Shown piece after piece: positions 29,230 to 37,589 of a stretch of DNA of 64,000 nt. The translations under genes and the position numbers were made by a program. Position 1 is the first letter of the stretch. Each line of letters starts with the position of its first letter. Origin of the DNA: Opitutaceae bacterium BACL24 MAG-120322-bin51 (GTDB lineage Bacteria > Verrucomicrobiota > Verrucomicrobiia > Opitutales > Coraliomargaritaceae); the NCBI GenBank assembly GCA_905182435.1, contig CAJJBN010000011.1:1-64000 (forward strand), given 5' to 3'. A model generated the notes under the pieces. That model was not told where the DNA came from. It searched no databases and saw only the letters and a list, made by a program, of their open reading frames with translations.

Positions 29230-30468
29230 ATGCACCAGTCGCGTATAGTCATCACAGGCGTCGGCCTGACCTCGCCAAACGGCAACACTCTCGAGGAATA
29301 TCGTAAGAATCTCCTCGCTGGGGTCGCTGGTGTTCAAATCATTGATATGCGCTACATGGGCAAGGTCCCAGCAGGCGTGTGCAACTTCGATCCGAAGAAA
29401 TACCAGACTCGCAAAGAGCTGCGTGTCGGCACCCGCGCAGGCAGTATCGCCGTCTATGCCGCCCACGAGGCGATCAATGATAGTGGCCTAGATTTTGAGA
29501 ATTTTGACAAGAGCCGCATTGGCGTCTACGTCGGCACCACCGAGCACGGCAATGTCGAGACCGAGAACGAGGTGTATAACATCTCCAAGTTCGACTACGA
29601 CACACGCTTTTGGACACACCACCACAATCCCCGTACCGTGGCTAACAATCCTGCGGGCGAGATCACCATCAACATGGGGATCACCGGACCGCACTACACC
29701 ATCGGTGCCGCGTGCGCAGCGGGGAATGCCGGTCTTATCCAAGCCTTGCAGATGCTTCGCCTCGGCGAAGTCGATGTCGCCCTCGCTGGTGGCGTCAGTG
29801 AGAGTATCCAATCGTTCGGGATCTTCGCCGGCTTTAAAAGCCAGGGCGCACTCGGCACGCACGAAACGGATCCCAATAAGACCAGCCGCCCCTTTGACAA
29901 GACTCGTAACGGCATCGTCGTCAGTGAAGGTGGCGCCATTTACGTGCTCGAACGCCTCGAAGATGCACAAGCCCGAGGCGCCAATATCATCGCCGAAATC
30001 GTCGGCTACCGGATCAATTCAGACGCTGGTGACTACGTACTACCCGATCCCGTGCGCCAAGCCGAGTGCATGCACGCGGCATTGAAAGTCGCGGGTATGG
30101 AGCCTGGAGACGTCGACATCGTCAACACTCACGCCACCTCCACGCCGATGGGCGACATTCAAGAGTGCAAGGCGATCCGCGAAGTATTTGCCGACTGTCC
30201 AACGACTTACATTAACAACACCAAGAGCTTCATCGGCCATGCGATGGGCGCCGCCGGAGCGCTGGAACTGGCAGGCAACCTACCCTCCTTTAAGGACAAT
30301 ATCATCCACCCGACCATCAACGTCGAAGACCTCGATCCCGAATGCGCACTACCAAATCTCGTCATAAATGAGCCACTCAAGGTTGACGCGGTTAAAGTTA
30401 TCCTCAACAACTCTTTTGGAATGCTCGGAATCAACTCCGCACTTATTGTGCGTAAGTTCGAAGACTAA
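29230..30468 (+). CDS. beta-ketoacyl-ACP synthase, FabF-like
   Basis: 412 residues, KAS I/II thiolase fold. The Cys-His-His triad is present: nucleophile in TIGAACAAGNAGLI, His in VNTHATSTPMGD (about 303) and His in NNTKSFIGHAMGAAGAL (about 338). It condenses malonyl-ACP with an acyl-ACP. The sequence departs from housekeeping FabF around the nucleophile (usual T-A-C-A-S/T-G) and in FDKTRNGIVVSEGGA (normally D-R-D-G-F-V-x-G-E-G). The next gene is its own ACP, and a phytoene-desaturase-like oxidoreductase follows after a toxin-antitoxin pair. I infer a specialised lipid or polyene route, not general fatty acid synthesis. Divergent from the sigma operon. Confidence 0.9.
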   Translation: MHQSRIVITGVGLTSPNGNTLEEYRKNLLAGVAGVQIIDMRYMGKVPAGVCNFDPKKYQTRKELRVGTRAGSIAVYAAHEAINDSGLDFENFDKSRIGVYVGTTEHGNVETENEVYNISKFDYDTRFWTHHHNPRTVANNPAGEITINMGITGPHYTIGAACAAGNAGLIQALQMLRLGEVDVALAGGVSESIQSFGIFAGFKSQGALGTHETDPNKTSRPFDKTRNGIVVSEGGAIYVLERLEDAQARGANIIAEIVGYRINSDAGDYVLPDPVRQAECMHAALKVAGMEPGDVDIVNTHATSTPMGDIQECKAIREVFADCPTTYINNTKSFIGHAMGAAGALELAGNLPSFKDNIIHPTINVEDLDPECALPNLVINEPLKVDAVKVILNNSFGMLGINSALIVRKFED

Positions 30469-30504
30469 GCGACAAATCAGTTATAACCATTACCCATTTT
30501 TAAA

Positions 30505-30753
30505 ATGACAGAAGACCAAGTAAAACAAATCGTCGTCGATATCATCACAGAAATTGCACCTGATGAGGACACCTCCAATATCAAGCCAGAGATCAACCTC
30601 CGCGATCAGCTTGACCTCGATTCGATGGACTTCCTCGACATCGTCATGGAGCTGCGCAAGCAGCACAATATCGAAGTGCCCGAAGCGGATTACCCTGAGC
30701 TCGCATCGCTTGCGACCTGCGCAGCTTACTTGACTCCCAAGTTCAACGCATAA
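30505..30753 (+). CDS. acyl carrier protein for the adjacent ketosynthase
   Basis: 82 residues, a typical four-helix ACP. The phosphopantetheine Ser lies in LDLDSMDFLDIVMELRKQ (about residue 43), preceded by an acidic loop (APDEDTSNIKPEINL). It starts 36 bases after the ketosynthase stop, and a hairpin follows it, so the two form a small unit. The D-S-M-D-F form differs from the D-S-L-D/x of most fatty-acid AcpP, which fits a dedicated pathway. Family certain; product unknown. Confidence 0.92.
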   Translation: MTEDQVKQIVVDIITEIAPDEDTSNIKPEINLRDQLDLDSMDFLDIVMELRKQHNIEVPEADYPELASLATCAAYLTPKFNA

Positions 30754-30784
30754 TTTAAGCGACTCCGGTCGCACCTTCACCTAG

Positions 30785-30807
30785 CACAGGCGACTTGCCT
30801 GTGTTTC
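30785..30807 (+). terminator. possible terminator after the ACP gene
   Basis: CACAGGC-GACTT-GCCTGTG, a 7-bp stem, followed by TTTCGTT. The T-run is weak, so read-through into the toxin-antitoxin genes is possible. Confidence 0.55.
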
Positions 30808-30847
30808 GTTGTATCTGGAGATATGCATGTGAAATTGACAAAACAGC

Positions 30848-30872
30848 CATAATGCACATTTTAGACATTATG
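30848..30872. promoter_or_regulatory. candidate operator of the toxin-antitoxin pair
   Basis: Inverted repeat CATAATG-N11-CATTATG overlapping the chosen antitoxin start; a TTGACA lies just upstream (30835-30840) but no good -10 box pairs with it. Phd-type antitoxins commonly bind palindromes here to repress their own operon, so the assignment is by position. Confidence 0.4.
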
Positions 30873-31127
30873 ATCACAATGTCCTCCACTGAAGCCCGCA
30901 CTAAATTTGGCGAATTTCTCGATAAAGGCAGCCACGAACCCATCATCGTAAAACGACAGAACCGTGCAGTAGGCGCCTTCATACCGATGCGCGACCTTGA
31001 AAAACTGCGTCAAATCCGACTCCAGGAATTGGATCAAGCCGCCAAGGATCTTAGCAAAGAAGCCGCTGTAAATGGCCTAACCGAGGATGTCCTGAATCAG
31101 ATTTTGGCAGAGGTGAATCCGTCCTAG
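30870..31127 (+). CDS. type II antitoxin, Phd/YefM family
   Basis: 85 residues from ATG 30870, chosen because MITMSSTEARTKFGEFLDKG fits the Phd/YefM opening (M-x-T-x-S-x-T-E-A-R...); ATGs at 30852 and 30879 are alternatives. The N-terminal domain dimerises and binds operator DNA (IIVKRQNRAVGAFIPM), and the C-terminal helix (about 50-85) should wrap the toxin. Its stop codon shares one base with the GTG start of the PIN toxin (TAGTG), the tight coupling expected of a toxin-antitoxin pair. Confidence 0.88.
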   Translation: MITMSSTEARTKFGEFLDKGSHEPIIVKRQNRAVGAFIPMRDLEKLRQIRLQELDQAAKDLSKEAAVNGLTEDVLNQILAEVNPS

Positions 31128-31537
31128 TGATCCTGCTAGATACTAATATCTTCGTCAGCTACTCGCTGAGTCGATCCAGTGCATTAGGGCAACGCGTCGC
31201 CGAAATACTGCGCCGTCATCCATACGCCTTCTCTGACAAGACCTTCGGCGAACTGACAGAAGTCGTCATGCGAGATAAGTTTGATCGCTATATCGGGCAA
31301 CAAGCTCGGATCGAACTGTTAAGGCAGATCGCAACGAGAGCCGAATGGTTCAATCCATCCGAAAAAATCCATGATTGCCGAGATCCGAAGGATAATAAAT
31401 TCCTGGAACTCGCCGTCGCTTGCCATGCAAACTTTCTCATTACAGGCGACGAAGACCTACTCACACTCAATCCGTTTCGCAAGACACCCATTCTCACCCT
31501 TTACGAATTCGCATCCCTTCACCTAAAAGATGTCTAG
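31127..31537 (+). CDS. PIN-domain toxin (putative ribonuclease)
   Basis: 136 residues from GTG 31127. PIN acidic residues are visible in order: Asp in MILLDTNIFVSYSL (D5), Glu in FGELTEVVMR (about 46), and the C-terminal acidic pair in CRDPKDNKFLELAVACHANF and ITGDEDLL. This matches the COG1569-like PIN group paired with Phd-type antitoxins, predicted to cleave RNA with Mg2+ when the antitoxin is degraded. The 3' end overlaps the start of the FAD oxidoreductase by 8 bases, so the toxin is sandwiched between metabolic genes with no spacer. Confidence 0.88.
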   Translation: MILLDTNIFVSYSLSRSSALGQRVAEILRRHPYAFSDKTFGELTEVVMRDKFDRYIGQQARIELLRQIATRAEWFNPSEKIHDCRDPKDNKFLELAVACHANFLITGDEDLLTLNPFRKTPILTLYEFASLHLKDV

Positions 31538-32963
31538 CTCACTCGACAATCAACACTTCGACACCGTCATCATCGGCGCCGGCATGGCTGGTATGGCCGC
31601 AGGCATCCGCCTCGCATTGGCAGGTAAGAACGTCATCATCCTGGAGAAGCACAACGCCAGCGGCGGGCTCAATTCCTTCTACAGTATCGAAGGGCGCAAA
31701 TACGACGTCGGGCTGCACGCGATGACCAACTTTGTGCCCAAAGGCACCAAAGGCACACCGCTCACCAAGCTGCTGCGCCAGTTGCGCATCCCCTACGACG
31801 CCCTCGACCTCTGCCAGCAAAACGGCTCCCGGATCGCCTTTCCTGGATGCGATCTACAATTCAGCAACGACTTTGCCCTGTTTGAGACTGAAGTCGCCCG
31901 CGCCTTCCCGAAGCAGATCGACGGCTTCCGTGCCCTGGCCGAAGAAGTGCGCAGCCTCGACGCCTTTAATCTCGGCGCGATTCCCACCTCCGCCCGCGCC
32001 GCGGTGCAGCGCCACATCTGCGACCCCTTGCTCGAAGACATGATCTTCTGCCCCGTCATGTATTACGGCAGCGCTGAAGAGCACGACATGGATTACGGGC
32101 AATTTTGCATCATGTTCCGCTCGCTGTTCTTCGAAGGCTTCGCCCGACCATTCGACGGCGTGCGCGTGATCATCAAACTCTTGCAGGACAAATACCGCTC
32201 ACTCGGCGGCGTTCGTAAAATGAAGTGCGGCATCAAACAGATTCACACCAGCGGCAACAAAGCTTGCGCGGTCGAACTCGACAACGGCGCCGTGTTGACC
32301 GCCGACAAGATCATCTCCACCGCCGGCGTGGTCGAAACCACCCGGATGTGCGATGATCAACCAGCCGACGCAGCCAGCGACAATATCGGCCAGCTCAGCT
32401 TTACTGAAACAATCACCGCACTAGACCAGCAACCCACCGACTTCGGCTGGGACGATACCATCATCTTCTTCAACACCCGCGAACGCTTCAACTACGCAGC
32501 TGTCAAAGACGAGCTAGTCGATCCCACCAGCGGCGTCATTTGTTTTCCCAACAATTATCAATATGGCGACGGTCGCCAACTCGACGAAGGCTTCCTGCGC
32601 ATCACCGCGATGGCCAACCATGACAAATGGTGCGCACTCAACGACGCCGACTACCTCGCGCAAAAAGCGCATTGGTATCAAGAATTACAAAACGTCGCAC
32701 TCGGCATTCTGCCTGCAGCTAAAAATGGCCTCAGCCTCGACGACGCCCGTATCGCCAGCGACATGTTTACCCCGCGCACCGTGCGCAAGTTTACCGGCCA
32801 CCTCAACGGCGCGATCTACGGCGCACCGCACAAGATCAAGGACGGCCGCACGCATTTAGATAATGTTTACTTAGCCGGCACCGACCAAGGCTTCCTCGGC
32901 ATCATCGGCGCCATGCTCAGCGGTATTTCTATGGCCAACCTGCACGTGCTGCAGGGGGACTAA
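31530..32963 (+). CDS. FAD-dependent phytoene-desaturase/retinol-saturase-like oxidoreductase
   Basis: 477 residues. The N-terminal dinucleotide fold VIIGAGMAGMAAGIRLALAG then VIILEKHNASGGLNSFY is the CrtI/retinol-saturase type FAD site. A GGVRKMKCGIKQIH segment (substrate/FAD domain, about 226) follows, and the C-terminal VYLAGTDQGFLGIIGAMLSG closes the FAD site. Such enzymes remove or add double bonds in isoprenoid or polyene chains. No carotenoid genes (crtB, crtE) are near, whereas a ketosynthase and ACP lie just upstream, which hints at an acyl-chain substrate. The start overlaps the PIN gene by 8 bases. Convergent with the HIT gene, one base apart. Confidence 0.85.
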   Translation: MSSSLDNQHFDTVIIGAGMAGMAAGIRLALAGKNVIILEKHNASGGLNSFYSIEGRKYDVGLHAMTNFVPKGTKGTPLTKLLRQLRIPYDALDLCQQNGSRIAFPGCDLQFSNDFALFETEVARAFPKQIDGFRALAEEVRSLDAFNLGAIPTSARAAVQRHICDPLLEDMIFCPVMYYGSAEEHDMDYGQFCIMFRSLFFEGFARPFDGVRVIIKLLQDKYRSLGGVRKMKCGIKQIHTSGNKACAVELDNGAVLTADKIISTAGVVETTRMCDDQPADAASDNIGQLSFTETITALDQQPTDFGWDDTIIFFNTRERFNYAAVKDELVDPTSGVICFPNNYQYGDGRQLDEGFLRITAMANHDKWCALNDADYLAQKAHWYQELQNVALGILPAAKNGLSLDDARIASDMFTPRTVRKFTGHLNGAIYGAPHKIKDGRTHLDNVYLAGTDQGFLGIIGAMLSGISMANLHVLQGD

Positions 32964-32964
32964 A

Positions 32965-33303
32965 TCAGCCCGGAGGCCAGGCCATCGAGCGACCACCAAG
33001 CACGTGCACATGCAGATGCGGGACGGCTTCGCCACCGTCCTTGCCATTGTTAATCACGATGCGGAAGCCGTTTTCCAAGTTAAGCGACTTCGCCACTGAG
33101 GCGGCGGTAAGTAAAAGATGCCCAATCAGAGCCGCGTCCTCTGGCTGCGCTTCGGCCACGCGCGGAATAACCTGCTTAGGGATCACTAGCAAATGCGTTG
33201 GCGCCTGCGGATCGATGTCGTGGATAGCAATGCATTGAGCGTCTTCGTATTCGATCTTAGCAGGAATTTCGCGGGCGATAATTTTTTCGAAGAGTGTGCT
33301 CAT
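32965..33303 (-). CDS. HIT family nucleotide hydrolase (HinT-like)
   Basis: 112 residues, the full length of a bacterial HinT. The histidine triad HLHVHV (about 96-101) ends the active site. FEKIIAREIPAKIEYEDAQC and IHDIDPQAPTHLLVIPKQ are the earlier conserved strands, and GFRIVINNGKDGGEAVPH precedes the triad. HinT proteins hydrolyse purine nucleoside phosphoramidates such as AMP-lysine. The gene is convergent with the FAD oxidoreductase and is followed upstream by a long inverted repeat. The physiological role in bacteria is not well settled. Confidence 0.95.
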   Translation of the reverse strand: MSTLFEKIIAREIPAKIEYEDAQCIAIHDIDPQAPTHLLVIPKQVIPRVAEAQPEDAALIGHLLLTAASVAKSLNLENGFRIVINNGKDGGEAVPHLHVHVLGGRSMAWPPG

Positions 33304-33403
33304 GGTGTTCTTGAAGTACTAAAAAAAAAGTTGAGTGAAATCGGACGATGTGGTCTTCGCTGGGAACTTGTCTCAAATTGATTAATACAAATTAGGTTTC
33401 TTG

Positions 33404-33479
33404 CGTGGCAGCGACACTCTTGTCGCTTTTTTTTCCGCAACCTTACACGATTCAAAGCGACAAGAGTGTCACTGCTACG
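33404..33479. repeat. 26-bp inverted repeat with 24-base loop
   Basis: Left arm CGTGGCAGCGACACTCTTG then TCGCTTT; right arm (from 33454) AAAGCGACAAGAGTGTCAC then TGCTACG. The arms differ at two positions in 26. The loop includes a T-tract after the left arm, but the arms pair across it, so a simple terminator is unlikely. Intergenic, between two minus-strand genes. It may be a miniature mobile element. Confidence 0.7.
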
Positions 33480-33495
33480 TCATTTGAGAACAATC

Positions 33496-33972
33496 CTACA
33501 GCACAAGCACTTGCAGCTGAGAGCCGCGGGTGGCCCAGGCGCAGGCGAGTTCGTCAATCCAGCCGCGGACACGGTCGTATTGTTGTTGCCGTTTCTTGGT
33601 CCAGTAAGCGCCATCGGGGCACACGGCTTCGCGCAGTCCGGTGACAAGGAGTAGCGCCGCGCGACGGCCCGCGAGCTTCTTCATTTCGACAACAATGGCC
33701 TGCCGTATCCACAGCGGACTGAAATTCTCGACCGTCGGCACATGCCAATGGGCAAAGGCCAGAACACTCTCTCCTTCCGCGCCGAAATGCAGGCGCGCGA
33801 GACGATTGGCGCAGTCGCCCAGCGAAACTTCAATTAAGCCGCCGTCTTGCTCTTGACTGAAAAAATCGAGCGCGCGGCGTGCGTGTTCGGCACGATCGGG
33901 CGCAGAGGCTCCGGTGCCAGCGAGTAATTCATTGAGCGTCCGCAGTTGTTCGACTGGATCACTTTTTGCCAT
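33496..33972 (-). CDS. uncharacterised protein downstream of nrdR
   Basis: 158 residues, no family recognised. The N-terminal third is helical and charged ([20 protein letters not shown]), the middle carries [13 protein letters not shown]-like beta/alpha text (seen as [20 protein letters not shown]), and the end is rich in Trp and Arg ([20 protein letters not shown]). No membrane span, signal peptide or metal motif. The start overlaps the 3' end of nrdR by 14 bases, so it is surely cotranslated with it, but no link to ribonucleotide reduction can be argued from sequence. Confidence 0.72.
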   Translation of the reverse strand: MAKSDPVEQLRTLNELLAGTGASAPDRAEHARRALDFFSQEQDGGLIEVSLGDCANRLARLHFGAEGESVLAFAHWHVPTVENFSPLWIRQAIVVEMKKLAGRRAALLLVTGLREAVCPDGAYWTKKRQQQYDRVRGWIDELACAWATRGSQLQVLVL

Positions 33973-34429
33973 GCTCGGTCGATGTCTTCAGATCGAGTAT
34001 TTCCTGGGCAAGCTCGGCGAGGTCGCGAAAGTCCTTATACACGGAGGCGTAGCGCACATAGGCAATCTGATCGAGGTGCTTCAGCCGTTGCATCACACAC
34101 TCACCGATCGCTTGGGATGGTATCTCGTGGTCGTATTCCTTTTCGAGCGAGGCCAGCACGTCAGCGATGAGCATCTCGATTTGCATGACATCAATCGGGC
34201 GCTTCTGAACGGCTTTCTTTAAACCACCGAGTAATTTTGCGCGGTCAAAATCTTCACGACGGCCGTCACGTTTAACCACTTGCAGGTCGGCGCGCAGCAC
34301 TTCTTCAATCGTGGTAAAGCGGTAGCCACAATCAAGGCACTCGCGGCGGCGACGAATCGAGGTTTCGTTTTTACCAGTTCGAGTATCGAGCACTTTCGTC
34401 TCAATGGAGGCACATTTTGGGCAACGCAT
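33959..34429 (-). CDS. nrdR: transcriptional repressor NrdR
   Basis: 156 residues. The N-terminal zinc ribbon (MRCPKCAS, then [15 protein letters not shown]) and the ATP-cone (about 47-140, with [20 protein letters not shown]) are both complete. NrdR senses ATP/dATP and represses ribonucleotide reductase genes by binding NrdR boxes. No nrd genes lie in the window. A pyrimidine-rich tract with CTG/TCT words lies directly before the start. It overlaps the uncharacterised downstream gene. Confidence 0.96.
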   Translation of the reverse strand: MRCPKCASIETKVLDTRTGKNETSIRRRRECLDCGYRFTTIEEVLRADLQVVKRDGRREDFDRAKLLGGLKKAVQKRPIDVMQIEMLIADVLASLEKEYDHEIPSQAIGECVMQRLKHLDQIAYVRYASVYKDFRDLAELAQEILDLKTSTEHGKK

Positions 34430-34434
34430 ATTTT

Positions 34435-34480
34435 AAAAAGACAGGTGTCAGAGTTCAGAAGACAGAAACTAGTAAATAAC
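34435..34480 (-). other. pyrimidine-rich leader of nrdR
   Basis: On the minus strand: TTTCTGTCTTCTGAACTCTG, then ACACCTGTCTTTTTAAAAT, then the nrdR ATG. There is no Shine-Dalgarno motif. Similar in style to the tracts before gltD, trpG/pabA and menA. Confidence 0.45.
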
Positions 34481-34491
34481 CAGCCTCGCCG

Positions 34492-35055
34492 CTACAACTT
34501 CAGGAAATTTTCGAGCATCTTCATGCCCTCTTGGGTGGCGAGTGATTCGGGGTGGAACTGGACGCCCCAGATCGGGAGGTCTTTGTGAGCTAGGCCCATA
34601 ATCTCGCCTTCGTCAGTTTCGGCGGTTACCTCCAGGCAATCTGGTAAAGTCGCGCGTTCAACGATCAGCGAATGGTAGCGAGTGGCTTCCATCGGATTGG
34701 GCAAGCCTGCAAAAATATCCGTATTATGGTGCTTCACCGGCGAGGTTTTACCGTGCATGAGGCGTTCTGCGCGCACTACTTTGCCACCAAAATGCTGGCC
34801 AATACTTTGATGCCCGAGGCAAACCCCGAGCAGTGGCTTGTTGCCCGCGAAGGCCGCGATCATCGCCAAGCTCACCCCAGCCTCGTTCGGCGAACAAGGC
34901 CCAGGCGAGATCATCACGCGATCTGGGTTCAGCTCCAGCGCCTGCTCCACAGTGATCGCATTGTTGCGGTAAACTTGCTGCTCGACCCCAAGTTCGCCAA
35001 AATACTGGACGAGATTGTAGGTGAAGGAGTCGAAATTATCGATGACTAGGAGCAT
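34492..35055 (-). CDS. anthranilate/aminodeoxychorismate synthase amidotransferase subunit
   Basis: 187 residues, a class I glutamine amidotransferase. The triad is intact: nucleophilic Cys in [17 protein letters not shown] (about 79), and His and Glu in [12 protein letters not shown] (about 168-170). It makes ammonia from glutamine for TrpE (anthranilate) or PabB (aminodeoxychorismate); the sequence cannot tell TrpG from PabA, and one protein may serve both. trpB lies upstream on the same strand, but no trpE, trpD or pabB is adjacent. The leader is a run of CAYC/ATTA words without a Shine-Dalgarno site. Confidence 0.93.
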   Translation of the reverse strand: MLLVIDNFDSFTYNLVQYFGELGVEQQVYRNNAITVEQALELNPDRVMISPGPCSPNEAGVSLAMIAAFAGNKPLLGVCLGHQSIGQHFGGKVVRAERLMHGKTSPVKHHNTDIFAGLPNPMEATRYHSLIVERATLPDCLEVTAETDEGEIMGLAHKDLPIWGVQFHPESLATQEGMKMLENFLKL

Positions 35056-35150
35056 TCGCTTAAATGGCTAATGGGTGATGAATAATGGCTGATAGGTGAT
35101 CACTAATGTGTTTTCAGGTTTCTGCTCTCAGGTCTCAAGTTTCAGCCCTC
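35056..35150 (-). other. word-like tract between trpB and trpG/pabA
   Basis: Two kinds of degenerate repeat adjoin: GGTGATGAATAATGGCTGAT-type words (35065-35100) and CTCTCAGGTCTCAAGTTTCA-type words (35113-35150). The latter runs into trpB, where it supplies the last codons and the stop. Confidence 0.5.
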
Positions 35151-36371
35151 AGCATCTCCCAAGACACGGGCGACTTCCTGCACATCCTTATCACCCCGAC
35201 CACTGAGATTGCCAATGATGATTTGATCGGGCGACATCTCGCCAGCGCGCTTCATGGTATAAGCGATGCCGTGTGAAGACTCAAGTGCGGGCACGATGCC
35301 TTCGATCGAGCAAAGCGCCTTGAACCCGTCGAGCGCCTCGGCGTCAGTCGCATAGCCGAAGTCGATGCGGCCCTTCTCCTTGTAATAAGCGTGCTCGGGG
35401 CCGACAGCCGCGTAATCAAGGCCTGCGGAAACAGAGTGTGTGAGGTCGATTTGGCCGTCCTCGTCCTGTAAAATCCAAGTCTTCGCGCCTTGCAGCACGC
35501 CCAACTGACCACCTTCAAATCGAGCGGCATGATGCCCGCGGGTGATGGATTCGCCACCCGCTTCGACACCGGTGAGTTTGACATTCAAATCTTTGAGGAA
35601 CGCAAAAAAGATACCGATCGCATTCGAACCACCACCCACACAGGCGGCGATTTCGTCCGGCAAGCGACCCTCTTTCTCCATAATCTGACGGCGACACTCT
35701 TCGCCAATCACACGATGAAAGTCGCGCACCATCATTGGGAATGGATGCGAACCGAGCGCGGAACCGATAATGTAATGCGTGGTGCGGATGTTGGTGACCC
35801 AGTCACGCATCGCTTCGTTGACTGCTTCCTTGAGCGTGCGCTGCCCAGCAGTGACGGCGCGTACTTCAGCACCACAGAGGCGCATACGGTAAACGTTCAA
35901 CGATTGACGACGCATGTCCTCCTCGCCCATGTAAATCACGCATTCGAAGCCCATCTTCGCACACATCGCCGCAGTGGCGATACCATGCTGACCAGCGCCC
36001 GTCTCGGCGATGATGCGTTTCTTGCCCATTCGTTTAGCGAGCAGCGCTTGGCCGAGAGCGTTGTTGATCTTATGCGCTCCGGTGTGAAGCAGATCTTCGC
36101 GCTTTAGGTAGATTTTGGCCCCACCACAGTGCGCTGTCAGCCGTTCGGCGAAATACAAATTGGTCGGCCGACCGGCAAACTCACGCAGCTGAAAATCGAG
36201 TTCTTTCTGAAACTCGGGGTCTTTGCGTGCGGTCTCGTAGGCTTCGGTCAACTCAAAGAGCGGCGTCATCAAAGTCTCGGGCACATACATGCCGCCATAG
36301 GTGCCGAAGTGGCCACGCGCGTCAGGCAAGCTGACGGGATCGACTTCGAGGGATGGTCTTACATTCTCCAT
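35142..36371 (-). CDS. trpB: tryptophan synthase beta chain
   Basis: 409 residues from ATG 36371; the longer frame begins at a TTG and would overlap kdsB, so it is rejected. A PLP enzyme joining indole and serine. [16 protein letters not shown] opens it; the PLP lysine is in [20 protein letters not shown] (about 98); [25 protein letters not shown] and [17 protein letters not shown] follow; the C-terminus has [10 protein letters not shown]. It is the TrpB1 type, which normally pairs with TrpA; trpA is not adjacent. The final residues (GDAEG) fall inside the CT-word tract. Confidence 0.96.
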   Translation of the reverse strand: MENVRPSLEVDPVSLPDARGHFGTYGGMYVPETLMTPLFELTEAYETARKDPEFQKELDFQLREFAGRPTNLYFAERLTAHCGGAKIYLKREDLLHTGAHKINNALGQALLAKRMGKKRIIAETGAGQHGIATAAMCAKMGFECVIYMGEEDMRRQSLNVYRMRLCGAEVRAVTAGQRTLKEAVNEAMRDWVTNIRTTHYIIGSALGSHPFPMMVRDFHRVIGEECRRQIMEKEGRLPDEIAACVGGGSNAIGIFFAFLKDLNVKLTGVEAGGESITRGHHAARFEGGQLGVLQGAKTWILQDEDGQIDLTHSVSAGLDYAAVGPEHAYYKEKGRIDFGYATDAEALDGFKALCSIEGIVPALESSHGIAYTMKRAGEMSPDQIIIGNLSGRGDKDVQEVARVLGDAEG

Positions 36372-36403
36372 AAATAGAATACGGCTGTGCGTAGGGCGCT
36401 TTG

Positions 36404-37153
36404 TCAAGCTGGCAGACGCGCTTCAAACTCTGCAACGTCTTCGGGGGCATCAATTCCGATGGTTGGTTGGTCAGTAATGCCGACATGAATCCGGTAGCCA
36501 TGCTCCATCGCGCGCAGTTGCTCCAATTTTTCAATGTTCTCCAGAAAGCCAGGCTTCAAGGTCGAGAACGCACTTAAGAAGTCGGCATCGTAGGCGTAAA
36601 GCCCAAGGTGACGGTAGCACGGGTGCGCCGCCAGCCATGCCGCATCGACCTTGCCGCCCACATCGCGAGCAAACGGAATCGGTGAACGGGAAAAATACAG
36701 CGCCATGCCCGCGCGGTCGCGAACGACTTTGACTTGGTTGGGATTGGCAAAATCCTCTGGGCGGTCAAACGGGATGGCAAGGGTCGACATGGCCGCACCA
36801 CTTGCGAGCCCCGCCGCCAAGGCACGGATTTGCTCGCCAGTCACGAGTGGTTCGTCGCCTTGCACATTAATCACTGCGGCCGCACCAATCGATGCATTGG
36901 CCTCGGCGAGGCGGTCGGTGCCACTGGGATGATCGGCTCGCGTGCGCACTACATCGAAGCCCGCACTGTTGAGGCAGCTCTCAAGCGCATCGTCGTCCAC
37001 CGCGAAATAAAGCGGGAACTCTGGTGCCACCGCACGGATACGCTCGGCCGTCCAGACGATGATCGGCTTGCCCCGCACTTCATGCAGCAGCTTGCGCGGA
37101 AAACGAGTGGATGCCAGTCGGGCGGGCACGATTATGGAAGGCGTCTTTGACAT
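36404..37153 (-). CDS. kdsB: 3-deoxy-manno-octulosonate cytidylyltransferase
   Basis: 249 residues from ATG 37153 (an ATG six codons earlier is possible). It activates Kdo as CMP-Kdo for lipopolysaccharide inner-core synthesis, so it marks a Gram-negative envelope. [20 protein letters not shown] is the CTP-binding opening; NVQGDEPLV (about 97-105) carries the Mg2+ Asp; [11 protein letters not shown] and [11 protein letters not shown] are further family motifs; the end has [15 protein letters not shown]. It sits 32 bases upstream of trpB on the same strand, and diverges from the rhodanese gene 30 bases away. kdsA and waaA are not present. Confidence 0.96.
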   Translation of the reverse strand: MSKTPSIIVPARLASTRFPRKLLHEVRGKPIIVWTAERIRAVAPEFPLYFAVDDDALESCLNSAGFDVVRTRADHPSGTDRLAEANASIGAAAVINVQGDEPLVTGEQIRALAAGLASGAAMSTLAIPFDRPEDFANPNQVKVVRDRAGMALYFSRSPIPFARDVGGKVDAAWLAAHPCYRHLGLYAYDADFLSAFSTLKPGFLENIEKLEQLRAMEHGYRIHVGITDQPTIGIDAPEDVAEFEARLPA

Positions 37154-37183
37154 TTGGTCGCCAATCATCATGAAAGTTCGGCA

Positions 37184-37504
37184 ATGAACAAGGAAATCAG
37201 TGCACTTGAAGCCTCTATTTTACGCGACAACAACGAAGACGTCATTTTTCTCGACGTGCGAGAAGACTCGGAGCTCGAAGTTTGTCGAATCGAAGACGCG
37301 CTGCACATCCCGATGAATGAGATTCCCGAGCGTTGCGAAGCGCTGCCCCTAGACCGCCCGCTCGTTGTATTTTGTCACCATGGCATGCGCAGTATGAATG
37401 TGCTGCACTACCTCGAGTCTCGTGGCTTTGAGAACGTCATCAACATGGGCGGCGGCATCCACGCATGGGCCAACGAAGTGGACACTTCGACTCCACGCTA
37501 CTAA
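37184..37504 (+). CDS. rhodanese-like domain protein
   Basis: 106 residues from ATG 37184, preferred over 37154 because the rhodanese fold begins at [11 protein letters not shown] single rhodanese domain with the persulfide-forming Cys in [10 protein letters not shown] (loop residues C-H-H-G-M-R), preceded by [20 protein letters not shown] and [10 protein letters not shown], and followed by [20 protein letters not shown]. It probably moves sulfane sulfur in the cytoplasm. Acceptor unknown. Divergent from kdsB, sharing a 30-base gap. Confidence 0.92.
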   Translation: MNKEISALEASILRDNNEDVIFLDVREDSELEVCRIEDALHIPMNEIPERCEALPLDRPLVVFCHHGMRSMNVLHYLESRGFENVINMGGGIHAWANEVDTSTPRY

Positions 37505-37589
37505 AAAGCTAACGCAAAATAAAAAATTGAGTGTTTCAGTCGATTCACAGAACACTGGACGTGAATTAATTGACGAAAAATGCGACGCT

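Noticed and set aside
33420-33432. Terminator with T-run inside the 33404-33479 inverted repeat
   Set aside because: The T-tract lies in the loop of the larger foldback, after a single arm that cannot form a stem with anything upstream.
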